Shown one piece after another: positions 27,216 to 35,955 of a DNA stretch of 64,000 nt. The position numbers and the translations under genes are program-made. Below the pieces are notes generated by a model that saw nothing but the letters and a program-made list of their open reading frames with translations, did no database searches and was not told the origin of the DNA. The DNA is from Gemmatimonadales bacterium (GTDB lineage Bacteria; Gemmatimonadota; Gemmatimonadetes; Gemmatimonadales; JACORV01), in NCBI GenBank assembly GCA_035502185.1, contig DATJUT010000050.1, forward strand, positions 1 to 64,000, in the 5' to 3' direction. Within the stretch, counting starts at the first letter, position 1, and each line of letters begins with the position of its first letter.

Positions 27216-29576
27216 ATGACCGCGCCACGCCCGACGCTGCACCCCTCCGCCAACCCCGCCGGCGCCAAGTTCCCGCGTGACGCCTGGCTGCTCGTGGCAC
27301 TGGAGCGCGAGAAGCTGCTGCCCCCCGACGCGGTGGAGCAGTTCCGCCGCCAGGCGCCGGAGTGGGTGGCGACTGCCGCGATCCAGAAGGGGTGGGTCGC
27401 GGCGGACGTCGTGATCAGGACGGCCGCACGCGCGGCGCACGTGCCGGCGGCGAACCTCGCCCAGGTCGATCCGACCGCGACGCAGTTCGTCCTCGAGGGC
27501 GTCGCGCGGCAGTACGGCGTGCTCCCGCTCTCGGCCACCAACCGCGTGATCCGCATCGCCACGGCCGACCCGCTGAACCTCGACGCCGAGCAGGCGCTGG
27601 GCTTCGTCGCCGGCCGCCAGGTCGAGTTCCAGTACGCCCTGCCGTCCCTGCTGATGCAACGGCTCGACGAGGTCTACCGGCCGGAGCGGCCGATCGAGCG
27701 ACTGGTGGGTGGGCTCACCACCGCGCGGACGGCCGAGGCCGCGGGCGAGGCGGCGGCCGCGCCGCCGGCGACCGGAGTCGAAGCGCCGGCCGCGCGGCTG
27801 GTGGACGCCGCGATCGCCGACGCCGTGCGCGAGCGGGCGAGCGACGTGCACTTCGAGCCCTCCGAGCAGGGGCTGGTGATCCGCTACCGCGTGGACGGCG
27901 TGCTCAAGGACGTGATGAAGGTGCCGCCGGGCGCGGCGGGCTCCGTGGTGCGGCGCCTGAAGGTGATCGCGAAGCTGGACATCGCCGACCCGCTGCACCC
28001 GCACGAGGGGCGCGCGACCGCGCAGGTGGAGGGCAAGGACTGGGACCTCCGCGTGTCCACCGCCCCGGTGGGCCGGCTGGGCGAGAGCGTGCTGGTGCGG
28101 CTGCACGATCCGTCGGCGGCGCTGACGTCACTCGGCGAGCTGGGGCTGTGGCCCGACGAGCGGACCGCGCTCGAGGGGCTGCTCGCGAGCCGCGACGGCG
28201 CGATCGTCGTGGTCGGTCCGACCGACAGCGGCACCACCACCACGACGTACGCGGTGTTCCTGCGTGCCCACCAGCGCGCCGGCAACGTCGCGACGGTCGA
28301 GTCGCCGATCGAGTTCCGGCTGCAGGGCGTGAACCAGATCGAGGTGAGTCAGAAGGGCAAGTTCACCTTCGCCGAGGGTCTGCGCTCGGCGCTGCGGCAG
28401 AATCCCGAGGTGATCCTGCTCGGGGAGATCGGCGACGCGGAGACCGCGGAAGCGGCCTGGCAGGCGGCGCGGGCCGGGAGGTTGATCCTCTCGGTCCTGC
28501 GCACCCGGGGCGTGGCGGCGACGATCTCGCGGCTGCGCGAGTTCGGCCTCGACGACCGGGTCATCGCCTCCTCGCTGCGGGGCATCGTGGGGCAACGCCT
28601 GATCCGCCGGCTGTGCGAGCGCTGCGCGGTGCCGGCCGAGGTGACCTCGCTCCCGCCGCCCAGCCGTCCGCCGGCCGACTTCGACCGGCCGGTCGCCATC
28701 CGCGCCGCCAAGGGGTGCCCCGAGTGCGGCTTCACCGGGTACCGCGGCCGCGCCGCGATCCAGGAGACCCTGGCGATCGACGCGTCGATCGCGGGCTCCA
28801 TCGGGTCGGGCGCGTCCCCCGACGCGCTGGTCCGCGCCGGGCAGCGCTACGGGATGCGCACCCTGTGGCAGGCCGGACTGCGCCGGGTCTGGGTGGGGGA
28901 GACGTCCTACGAGGAGCTGGCGCGCGTCGCGGACGAGCCGGCCGTCGAGATCGTGCACTCCGAGTCCCACGCCGCCGCGCCGGCGCCGCCGGCCGCGCCG
29001 GCTGCGCCGGCGCCCGCGCGCGCGCCCGCCAGGCCGGCAGTGCCGCCTGCCCCGGTCCCGCCGCCTCCGCCGCCTCCGCCGCCGGCCTCCGAGATCCCGC
29101 CCGCCGCGCCGTTCGCCGAAGTGCCGCCCGCGGCGGCCTTCGCCGAGCTGCCGCCCGAGGGGCCGGCGCCCCCCGAAAAGCCGCCGCTGGTGCTGATCGC
29201 GGACGACGATCCCGCGATGCGGGTGCTGGTGATCACGATCATGAAGGCCCAGGGGTTCGAGGTGGCCGAGGCCGCCGACGGCCTGGAGGCCCTCGACCTG
29301 GCGCAGCGGCTCGCGCCGGCCATACTGCTGCTCGACATGGACATGCCGCGGCTGGACGGCTTCGGGGTCCTGGAGGCGCTGCGGCGCCGCCTGGCGGGCC
29401 GCGCCGTGCCCGTCGTGGTCGTGACCGTGCACGACGATCCGGCGACCGAGGCCCGCTGCATCGAGCTGGGCGCCGAGGACTACCTCACCAAGCCGATCCA
29501 GCCGTCGTCGCTCGTCGTCCGGGTCCGCGCCGTGCTCCGGCGCGCGGGGGTGCACTACACGTGGCCAAGATCCTGA
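27216..29576 (+). CDS. Degenerate GspE/PilB-type ATPase fused to a response-regulator receiver domain
   Basis: 786 residues. About 30-155: MshEN/GspE-N-like domain. About 185-560: type II/IV secretion ATPase fold with the DVHFEP helix and the zinc-binding cysteine pairs (CERC, CPECGFTGYRGR). The Walker A segment reads GPTDSGTTTT, so the lysine position (residue 340) is Thr, and the base sequence is unambiguous. The aspartate-box Arg is also lost (EIGDAET, Gly at 406) and the His box is altered (AGRLILSVLRTRG). E404 remains. A Pro/Ala linker (about 590-650) leads to a complete receiver (DDDP; phospho-acceptor D707 in LLDMDMP; Lys in YLTKP). ATP hydrolysis is unlikely; a regulatory pseudo-ATPase is inferred. 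First gene of a colinear series. Confidence 0.85.
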   Translation: MTAPRPTLHPSANPAGAKFPRDAWLLVALEREKLLPPDAVEQFRRQAPEWVATAAIQKGWVAADVVIRTAARAAHVPAANLAQVDPTATQFVLEGVARQYGVLPLSATNRVIRIATADPLNLDAEQALGFVAGRQVEFQYALPSLLMQRLDEVYRPERPIERLVGGLTTARTAEAAGEAAAAPPATGVEAPAARLVDAAIADAVRERASDVHFEPSEQGLVIRYRVDGVLKDVMKVPPGAAGSVVRRLKVIAKLDIADPLHPHEGRATAQVEGKDWDLRVSTAPVGRLGESVLVRLHDPSAALTSLGELGLWPDERTALEGLLASRDGAIVVVGPTDSGTTTTTYAVFLRAHQRAGNVATVESPIEFRLQGVNQIEVSQKGKFTFAEGLRSALRQNPEVILLGEIGDAETAEAAWQAARAGRLILSVLRTRGVAATISRLREFGLDDRVIASSLRGIVGQRLIRRLCERCAVPAEVTSLPPPSRPPADFDRPVAIRAAKGCPECGFTGYRGRAAIQETLAIDASIAGSIGSGASPDALVRAGQRYGMRTLWQAGLRRVWVGETSYEELARVADEPAVEIVHSESHAAAPAPPAAPAAPAPARAPARPAVPPAPVPPPPPPPPPASEIPPAAPFAEVPPAAAFAELPPEGPAPPEKPPLVLIADDDPAMRVLVITIMKAQGFEVAEAADGLEALDLAQRLAPAILLLDMDMPRLDGFGVLEALRRRLAGRAVPVVVVTVHDDPATEARCIELGAEDYLTKPIQPSSLVVRVRAVLRRAGVHYTWPRS

Positions 29577-29932
29577 TCGTCGAGGACAACCCCGACAACA
29601 TGAAGCTGTTCACCGCGGTGCTCTCGATCCGGGGACACCGGGTCGTGGGACTGCCGGGCGGCGAGCAGCTGCTGCCCACGATGCGGGCGGAGGCGCCGCA
29701 GGTCGTGCTGCTCGACATCCAGCTGCCGGGCGAGGACGGCTTCCAGCTGCTCGAGCGCCTGGTCGCGGACCTCGGACCCGCGCTTCCGCCCGTGGTGGCG
29801 CTCACGGCGCACGCCATGAGCGGCGACCGCGAGAAGGCGCTCCGCGCCGGCTTCAGCGGGTATCTCACCAAGCCCATCGACGTCAGCACGTTCGCCAGCT
29901 CGGTCGAGGCGTTCCTCAGCCACGCCGGGTGA
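29561..29932 (+). CDS. Single-domain response regulator (CheY/DivK type)
   Basis: 123-residue stand-alone receiver: acidic pair in VEDNPDN, phospho-acceptor Asp in LLDIQLPGEDGF, switch Thr in ALTAHAMSG and Lys in YLTKPID. The NPDN and AHAM features resemble DivK-like regulators. No output domain. GTG start lies inside the 3' end of the preceding fusion gene (16-base overlap), so the two receivers are co-produced and may compete for or relay phosphate. No histidine kinase is seen nearby. Confidence 0.88.
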   Translation: MAKILIVEDNPDNMKLFTAVLSIRGHRVVGLPGGEQLLPTMRAEAPQVVLLDIQLPGEDGFQLLERLVADLGPALPPVVALTAHAMSGDREKALRAGFSGYLTKPIDVSTFASSVEAFLSHAG

Positions 29933-30636
29933 GCGGACCCGGTCTCGCCACGCTCGCCGCCGTCGGCCGCGCCGTGGTCGGCTGTGAGCGCTGTCCGCGG
30001 CTGAGGCGCCACTGCCTCGAGGTGGCGCGCCGGCGGAAGCGGGCCTGGGCCGACCAGGAGTACTGGGGGCGCCCGGTGCCCGGCTTCGGCGACGGACGGG
30101 CGCGGCTCCTGGTGGTCGGGCTGGCGCCCGCGGCGCACGGCGGCAACCGCACGGGGCGGATGTTCACGGGCGACGCGAGCGGGAACTGGCTGTACGAGGC
30201 GCTGCACCGGTACGCGTTCGCGAACCAGCCGCGGTCGGTGTCGCGGGACGACGGCCTGTCGCTGGAGGACTGCTTCGTCACGGCCGCCGTCCGCTGCGCG
30301 CCGCCGGGCAACCGCCCCTCGCGCCGCGAAGAGGCGACGTGCCGCCGCTGGCTCGAGGCCGAGCTGCACCTGCTGACGCACGTCGAGGTCGTCGTCACGC
30401 TCGGCCGGCTCGCCCACGACGCGTGGCTCACCGCGTCCGGCTGGAAGGGCCGGCTCGCCCGCGGCGGCGTCCCGCGGTTCGGCCACGGCGCCACCACGCG
30501 GCTCGCGGACGGCACGCTGCTGATCGCGTCGTACCATCCGAGCCAGCGGAACACCAACACCGGCCTCCTGACCCGCCCGATGTTCCACCGCGTGTTCGCG
30601 GAGGCGCGCCGGGCCCTGGGCCGGGCGCGGGCGTGA
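29929..30636 (+). CDS. Uracil-DNA glycosylase, family 5 (UdgB-like)
   Basis: 235-residue Fe-S uracil-DNA glycosylase. The motif VGLAPAAHGGNRTGRMFTGD lacks the active-site Asp of family 4, as in family 5, and the second motif is HPSQRNTNTG. Cysteines for a [4Fe-4S] cluster are at CERCPRLRRHC, CFVTAAVRC and later. It removes uracil and other deaminated bases, which suits a GC-rich genome. GTG start overlaps the receiver stop by 4 bases. Confidence 0.88.
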   Translation: MSGPGLATLAAVGRAVVGCERCPRLRRHCLEVARRRKRAWADQEYWGRPVPGFGDGRARLLVVGLAPAAHGGNRTGRMFTGDASGNWLYEALHRYAFANQPRSVSRDDGLSLEDCFVTAAVRCAPPGNRPSRREEATCRRWLEAELHLLTHVEVVVTLGRLAHDAWLTASGWKGRLARGGVPRFGHGATTRLADGTLLIASYHPSQRNTNTGLLTRPMFHRVFAEARRALGRARA

Positions 30637-32441
30637 CGGTGCGCCGGCGCCTCGGCACGCTGCTCGCGTTCCTCGTCGCCGGGGGGTGTTTGTTCGCGCG
30701 GCTCGGCACCCTCCCGCTGATCCAGCCGGACGAAGGCCGCAACGCCGAGGTCGCCCGCGAGATGAAGGACGCGGGCGCGTGGCTGGTGCCGACCTACGAC
30801 GGCCTGCCCTACCTCGACAAGCCCGCGCTCTACTTCCGGATGGTCGCGCTCTCGATGAGCGCGCTCGGTGAGACGGAGACCGCCGCGCGCCTGCCGGGCG
30901 CGCTCGCGGCGCTCGCGCTGCTCGGCCTGGTCTGGGCGTTCTGCCGCCACGCCTGGGGCGGCCGGGCCGCGGCGCTGGCGGTGCTGGTGGTCGGCACGAC
31001 GCCGCTGATCGTCGCCTTCGCCCGGATCGTCATCCTCGACATGCCCCTGGCGCTGTTCGTCACGGGGGCCATCCTCGCGGGCTTCCGCGCGGAAGAGCGC
31101 GACGGCGCGGCGCGAGCCGCCTGGTACCTGGCGGCCGCGGCGTGCGCGGGGGTCGGGACGCTCCTCAAGGGACCGGTCGGGTTCCTGCTCCCCGTCCTCG
31201 TGCTGGTGGCCTTCAACCTGGTGGACGGGAACGCCCGCGCCCTCGGCCGCGTGTTCGCCGCCCGCAACGTGCTGCTGTTCCTCGCCATCGTGCTGCCCTG
31301 GTTCCTCGGCCTGGCGTGGGTGCGGCGCGACTTCGCCTACTACGGGCTGGTCGAGGAGTCGCTGCACCGGTTCACCACGTCGAGCTTCCACCGCACCGCT
31401 CCGTGGTGGTACTACGCGCCGGTGACGTTCGCCGTCCTGTTCCCCTGGAGCCTGCTGCTGCCGGAGTCGGTCGCCGGCGCGCTGCGCGCCCGGGCGCGCT
31501 GGACGCGCGCGGACCGGCTCCTGATGACCTGGGCGGTCGTGGTGGTGCTGTTCTTCTCCGTGTCGCAGTCGAAGCTGCCGGGCTACGTGCTGACGGGTGT
31601 GGTGGCCCTGGGCATGCTGATCGCCCGCGTCCTCGACCTGGCCTTCGAAGCCGAGGACGGCTACGCCCGCGCTCTCCTCTGGCGCGCCACCGCCGCGCTG
31701 GCCGTGATCGGGCTCGGCACCGCGGCACTGCTCGCGGCCGGTCTGGGGCACCCCGGCGGCTTCCCCGCGCTGCTCGGCCTCGAGGGCGGCGAGGCATCGC
31801 TGCTCGGGCCGGCCGCGGCGCCGCTCCTCTGGTCGGTCGGCGCGCTGGCCCTCGTGGCCATCGCCGCCCTGTCGAGCCGCGCCCTGGTGATGGCCTGCGC
31901 CACGTTCGCCCTCCTGCCGCTGTTGCTGCTCACGGTCGCGTTCGGCGGCGTCGAGGCGTACGCCGAGGCCGACTCGGGCCGCACGCTCGCCGCCGGCATG
32001 CCGGCGCTGCCGCCCGGCACCGAGCTGGCATGCCTCGAGTGTCTCCCCAACGGCCTGCCCTTCTATCTCAAGCAGCGCGTCACGCTGATCACCCGCGACG
32101 GCAGCGAGACCACGAGCAACTACGTGACCTTCGTCCTGCGGCGCGCGCCGCAGTGGCCGGCCGGCGTGGTGCGGCGCTCCGACGTGGACCGCTGGCTCGC
32201 CGGGCGCGGCCCGGCCACGTACCTGCTGGCCGGCGAGCGGCAGCGGGCCGCGCTGGATTCGATCGCCTGGCGCGCCTTCGCCAAGGTGGAACCCGTGGCA
32301 CCCGGCTGGTGGGGCGCGTTCCTCGGCGCCCCGTCGCCGTCCGACACCGCCACCAGCCCCGCGCCCTCCGCGGAGCTGCCCGACTCGACGAGCCGGCCCG
32401 CGACGCACCCGGCGGCGCCGACTCCCTCCCGGGACCGCTGA
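30633..32441 (+). CDS. GT39/ArnT-like polyprenol-phosphate glycosyltransferase
   Basis: 602-residue polytopic membrane protein of the dolichyl-phosphate-mannose/ArnT superfamily: about ten hydrophobic helices, a first-loop acidic motif (IQPDEGRNAEVAREM) as expected for GT-C enzymes, and a soluble C-terminal section of about 170 residues. Family members move a sugar from a polyprenyl phosphate to lipid A, protein or another acceptor on the periplasmic side. Donor and acceptor unknown. GTG start overlaps the upstream stop by 4 bases. Confidence 0.8.
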   Translation: MTVRRRLGTLLAFLVAGGCLFARLGTLPLIQPDEGRNAEVAREMKDAGAWLVPTYDGLPYLDKPALYFRMVALSMSALGETETAARLPGALAALALLGLVWAFCRHAWGGRAAALAVLVVGTTPLIVAFARIVILDMPLALFVTGAILAGFRAEERDGAARAAWYLAAAACAGVGTLLKGPVGFLLPVLVLVAFNLVDGNARALGRVFAARNVLLFLAIVLPWFLGLAWVRRDFAYYGLVEESLHRFTTSSFHRTAPWWYYAPVTFAVLFPWSLLLPESVAGALRARARWTRADRLLMTWAVVVVLFFSVSQSKLPGYVLTGVVALGMLIARVLDLAFEAEDGYARALLWRATAALAVIGLGTAALLAAGLGHPGGFPALLGLEGGEASLLGPAAAPLLWSVGALALVAIAALSSRALVMACATFALLPLLLLTVAFGGVEAYAEADSGRTLAAGMPALPPGTELACLECLPNGLPFYLKQRVTLITRDGSETTSNYVTFVLRRAPQWPAGVVRRSDVDRWLAGRGPATYLLAGERQRAALDSIAWRAFAKVEPVAPGWWGAFLGAPSPSDTATSPAPSAELPDSTSRPATHPAAPTPSRDR

Positions 32442-32442
32442 C

Positions 32443-34302
32443 GTGTGCGGGGTGTGCGGGGTCGTGGGGTGGGAGCGCCACAGCGACGACGCGGCCGCGC
32501 GCGAGCGCGAGGTCGCGGCCATGCTCGACGCGCTCGCGCACCGCGGCCCCGACGACCGGGGCCAGCTCACCAGCGGCGCCGCCACGCTGGGCGCCACCCG
32601 GCTGGCCATCCGCGGCCTGGCCAGCGGGCAGCAGCCGATGGTGGATCGCGCGAGCGGGGTCGTGGCCGTCTGCAACGGGGAGATCGACAACCACGCCGAG
32701 CTGCGCGCCTGGCTCCGCTCGCGCGGGCGCGAGCCGGCGCAGGACACCGACATCGCCGTCATCCCCGGGCTGTACGCGGAGCTCGGCGAGGCGTTCGTGG
32801 AGCGCCTGGTGGGGGCGTTCGCCATCGCCGTCTGGGACCCGCGCGCGGAGTGCCTGCTGCTGGCCCGCGACCGGGCCGGCGAGCGCCCGCTGTTCCTCGC
32901 CGCCGACGCCGCACGGACGCGCTTCGCCACCGAGATCGCGGCGCTCGCGGCCGTGCCGGCGCAACGGCTCACCAGCGACGCCGCCGCGCTGCGCTCGTTC
33001 CTGCAGTTCGGATACTTCCGAGCCCCGGCGTCGCCGTTCGCCGAAGCGCGGAAGGTGGGACCGGCCGAGCTGGTGACGGTCGGCGCGGGCGGCGTGGCCC
33101 GGCGGCGGTACTGGCGCTGGAGCATCGCCGCGGCGCCCAAGTCGGCGCCGCGACGCGAGCAGTTCGACGCCGTGTTCCGCGAGGCCGTCCGCCGCCAGAG
33201 CGAAGTGGACGTGCGCTACGGCGCCTTCCTGAGCGGCGGCATCGATTCGTCGCTGGTCGCGGCCGTCGCGCGCGCCGAGCGGCCGGACTATCCGCTCAAG
33301 GCCTTCACGCTGCGGTTCTCGGAGCGATCCTACGACGAGGGACTGTTCGCCCAGCGCATGGCCGAGCGCCTGGGCATCGCGTGCGACGCCGTGTGGGTCG
33401 CCCCGGGCGCCTTCCCCCCGACCCTCGCCGAGCTGATCGCGCACGCCGGCGAGCCGCTCGCGGACCCCGCCTGGGTTCCCACCGCCCTGCTGGCCCGGCG
33501 CGCGGCGGAGGAGGTGAAGGTCGCGCTGGTGGGCGAGGGGGGCGACGAGCTGTTCGGCGGGTACCCCACCTACATCGGCGCCCTGATCTCCCAGCGTTAC
33601 GCGAGGCTGCCCCCCGTAGTCAAAGGGATGTGCCGGCGGCTGATCGACGCCTGGCCTCCAAGCGACAAGAAAGTCAGTATCTCGTTTCTGCTCAAGAAGT
33701 TCGTCGCGTCCGCGGAGCTGGACGGCATGCGCCGGCACGCCGATTGGACGTCGAACATCGCCTCGCCGCTGCTCGCTCGCCTGGGCGTCGAGGGTCCGGA
33801 GGTGGCGGACGAGGAATGGGACGCGGCGGGATTGCTCGATGCGGTGCAACGGCACGACCTGGAGACGTCTCTCGCCGAGGGCTTGCTGACCAAAGCCGAT
33901 CGTGCGAGCATGAATTCGGCCCTGGAGCTGCGGGCGCCGTTCCTGGACCGTGACGTGATCGAGTACGCCGCGACACTCCCCCCCTCGTCGCGGGTTTCCG
34001 GCGTGACGACCAAGGTGTTCCTGAAGCAGTACGCGACGGCGTACCTCCCGCGCGGCATCGTGCACCGCCGCAAGCGCGGGCTGTCGGTACCGTTGAGCGG
34101 CTGGCTGCGCGGGCCGCTGCTCGAGTGGGCCCACGCGCGCATCGGCTCGGCGCGCCTCGCGGCGGCCGGAGTCGAGCGAGGGGCCGCGCTGGCACTGCTG
34201 GAGGAGCATCGCTCCAGAAGGGTGGACCATGGCCGGGCTCTCTGGACCCTCATCGTGCTGAGCGAGTGGCTCGACTGGGCTGCCGGCCGTACTCCAGCCT
34301 GA
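32443..34302 (+). CDS. asnB: Asparagine synthase (glutamine-hydrolysing)
   Basis: 619-residue AsnB-family amidotransferase. GTG start followed by Cys2 (CGVCGVVG), the class II glutaminase nucleophile; C-terminal synthetase domain has the PPi loop SGGIDSSLVAA and GEGGDELFGGYPTY. Such genes serve either general asparagine synthesis or amidation of surface glycan precursors. The glycosyltransferase neighbour 1 base upstream makes the second role possible. Confidence 0.88.
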   Translation: MCGVCGVVGWERHSDDAAAREREVAAMLDALAHRGPDDRGQLTSGAATLGATRLAIRGLASGQQPMVDRASGVVAVCNGEIDNHAELRAWLRSRGREPAQDTDIAVIPGLYAELGEAFVERLVGAFAIAVWDPRAECLLLARDRAGERPLFLAADAARTRFATEIAALAAVPAQRLTSDAAALRSFLQFGYFRAPASPFAEARKVGPAELVTVGAGGVARRRYWRWSIAAAPKSAPRREQFDAVFREAVRRQSEVDVRYGAFLSGGIDSSLVAAVARAERPDYPLKAFTLRFSERSYDEGLFAQRMAERLGIACDAVWVAPGAFPPTLAELIAHAGEPLADPAWVPTALLARRAAEEVKVALVGEGGDELFGGYPTYIGALISQRYARLPPVVKGMCRRLIDAWPPSDKKVSISFLLKKFVASAELDGMRRHADWTSNIASPLLARLGVEGPEVADEEWDAAGLLDAVQRHDLETSLAEGLLTKADRASMNSALELRAPFLDRDVIEYAATLPPSSRVSGVTTKVFLKQYATAYLPRGIVHRRKRGLSVPLSGWLRGPLLEWAHARIGSARLAAAGVERGAALALLEEHRSRRVDHGRALWTLIVLSEWLDWAAGRTPA

Positions 34303-34304
34303 CC

Positions 34305-35924
34305 GTGCCCGACCGCCGTTGCCTGCTGCGCGGCCTGCTGGCCGGCGCGCTCGTGGCGTGGGCGGTGCCTTCGTCCGCCGTGGCGCAGCAGGCCAGCGCC
34401 GCGGCACGGCGTGACAGCGCGCGGGTCTCCTACCGCACCGAGGACCTGGTCTTCGTCACGGCCGGGCGGCTGGCCGGTCTGGCCGTGGGTGACACGCTCG
34501 AGATCGCGGGCCGGGGTGGCGCCGTCGTGGCGCGCGCCGTGGTCACGAGCGTCGCGCAGCGCACGGCGAGTGCGGCGCTGATCTCGGGAGGCTACCTGGT
34601 GGCCGTCGGCCAGATCGTGCGCTTCACGGCCCATCCGCGGGCGGAGACGGCGGCCGCTCCGGCGCCGCCGCCGGACACGGCCGTGGCCGGGGTCGCGGCG
34701 CCTTCACCGGCGGACACCGGAGCGGTCCCGCGGGTCGTGGCCCGCCCGGTCCGCCCGGCGCGCTGGCGTGCCAGCGTCAACCTCGATCAGACCGCCAGCT
34801 CCACCGGCGGGGCCCAATCGCTCACCACCTACCAGACCATCGGAACGGTGGCGGCCAGCGGGCCCGTGGCCTCGTGGCTCAGCTTCAGCACCCGCAGCAC
34901 GACGCGCTATCGGAACGGCTCCGGCGGCCTGGCCGGCTTCGGGCTGACCGGCAGCTCGACCATCCTCTACGAGCTGAAGGCGCGCGTGGCCCCGGCGGGC
35001 GGGTGGTGGAACTTCCAGATCGGCCGCTTCGTGCCGACCGACATCCCGTCGCTCGGGTTCGTGGACGGCGCGAGCCTGGAGGTGCAGCCCGGCCGCGGGG
35101 AGCGCATCGGCTTCCTGGCCGGCTACGCGCCGGACGTGTACACGATGGACCCGTCCACGCAGGTGGCGCAGGCGGGCGCGTACTGGGGCTTCAGCGGGCA
35201 GACGCTCAGCGGCGCGCTGAGCGGCGCGACCCAGTGGCAGTGGAGCCAGATCCGGCGCACCTGGTTCTCGGCGCAGACCTTCTGGGCGCCGACCACCGGC
35301 GCGTCGTTCTCGCTGCTGGCGGACGTCGATCACGGCGCCGGCTGGGAGAGCTTCCGCGGCTTCCGCCTGACCAACCTCGCGGTGGGCCTGCACGCCAACC
35401 TGCCGCTCGGCTTCCGCGGCGGCGTCACGTACGAGACGCACGCGTCGCTGCTGTTGTTCTCGATGCTGCTGGCGGGCGACACGTTCCCGCTGCCGGGGCG
35501 GCTCACCGGCGTCACGGCCACGCTCGGCCGGGACCTGCTGGGCTCGGCAGTGGAGGTCTCCGCGGGCTACCTGAAGCGGGTGACCGACGTCAACCCGACG
35601 TACCGCGGGACGTTCACGATCTTCAACCGGCACTTCATGTTCGCGGCGATGGGCCAGCACGGTGACCTGTTCGACTTCGGATCGGCGGTGGCACGGGTGC
35701 CGTTCCTGTTCGGCGCCTCGCCGTTCACCGCCGCGCTGAGCGTCTCGTCCAACGTGACGCGGACGCCGGGCGGGGCGCAGACGCTGTGGCGGTACGGGCT
35801 CTCGCCGGAGCTGGGCCTGCGCCTGGGCGGCGGATTCTACGCGTCCCTGAACGCCGACATCGGGCAGTACGCGGGGCTCACCAGCAGCTACCTGCGCGCG
35901 GGGGTCTCCTATCAGCTCTGGTGA
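34305..35924 (+). CDS. Outer-membrane beta-barrel protein, possible porin of a cytochrome conduit
   Basis: 539 residues, not a named family I can identify. Signal peptide to about residue 29 (ending AVAQQ), then a small beta domain (VSYRTEDLVFVTAGRLAGL to RFTAHP), a Pro/Ala/Asp-rich linker and about 350 residues of alternating amphipathic strands ending in a terminal aromatic (SYQLW), typical of Bam-assembled barrels. The motif FQIGRFVPTDIPSLGF resembles porin strand-loop segments. Starts at a GTG 2 bases after asnB and precedes the cytochrome genes directly, so it is the natural candidate for an outer-membrane sheath around a multihaem protein. This role is inferred from position and fold only. 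Confidence 0.65.
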   Translation: MPDRRCLLRGLLAGALVAWAVPSSAVAQQASAAARRDSARVSYRTEDLVFVTAGRLAGLAVGDTLEIAGRGGAVVARAVVTSVAQRTASAALISGGYLVAVGQIVRFTAHPRAETAAAPAPPPDTAVAGVAAPSPADTGAVPRVVARPVRPARWRASVNLDQTASSTGGAQSLTTYQTIGTVAASGPVASWLSFSTRSTTRYRNGSGGLAGFGLTGSSTILYELKARVAPAGGWWNFQIGRFVPTDIPSLGFVDGASLEVQPGRGERIGFLAGYAPDVYTMDPSTQVAQAGAYWGFSGQTLSGALSGATQWQWSQIRRTWFSAQTFWAPTTGASFSLLADVDHGAGWESFRGFRLTNLAVGLHANLPLGFRGGVTYETHASLLLFSMLLAGDTFPLPGRLTGVTATLGRDLLGSAVEVSAGYLKRVTDVNPTYRGTFTIFNRHFMFAAMGQHGDLFDFGSAVARVPFLFGASPFTAALSVSSNVTRTPGGAQTLWRYGLSPELGLRLGGGFYASLNADIGQYAGLTSSYLRAGVSYQLW

Positions 35925-35955
35925 TCGGTCTCCCAGGCCGTCCGCCGGGATCGGC

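Noticed and set aside
29916-33140. 1074-codon open frame antisense to the glycosylase, glycosyltransferase and asnB genes
   Set aside because: High GC leaves long stop-free antisense frames. The translation is Arg/Pro/Ala-rich with no motifs, while the plus-strand genes have clear domains.
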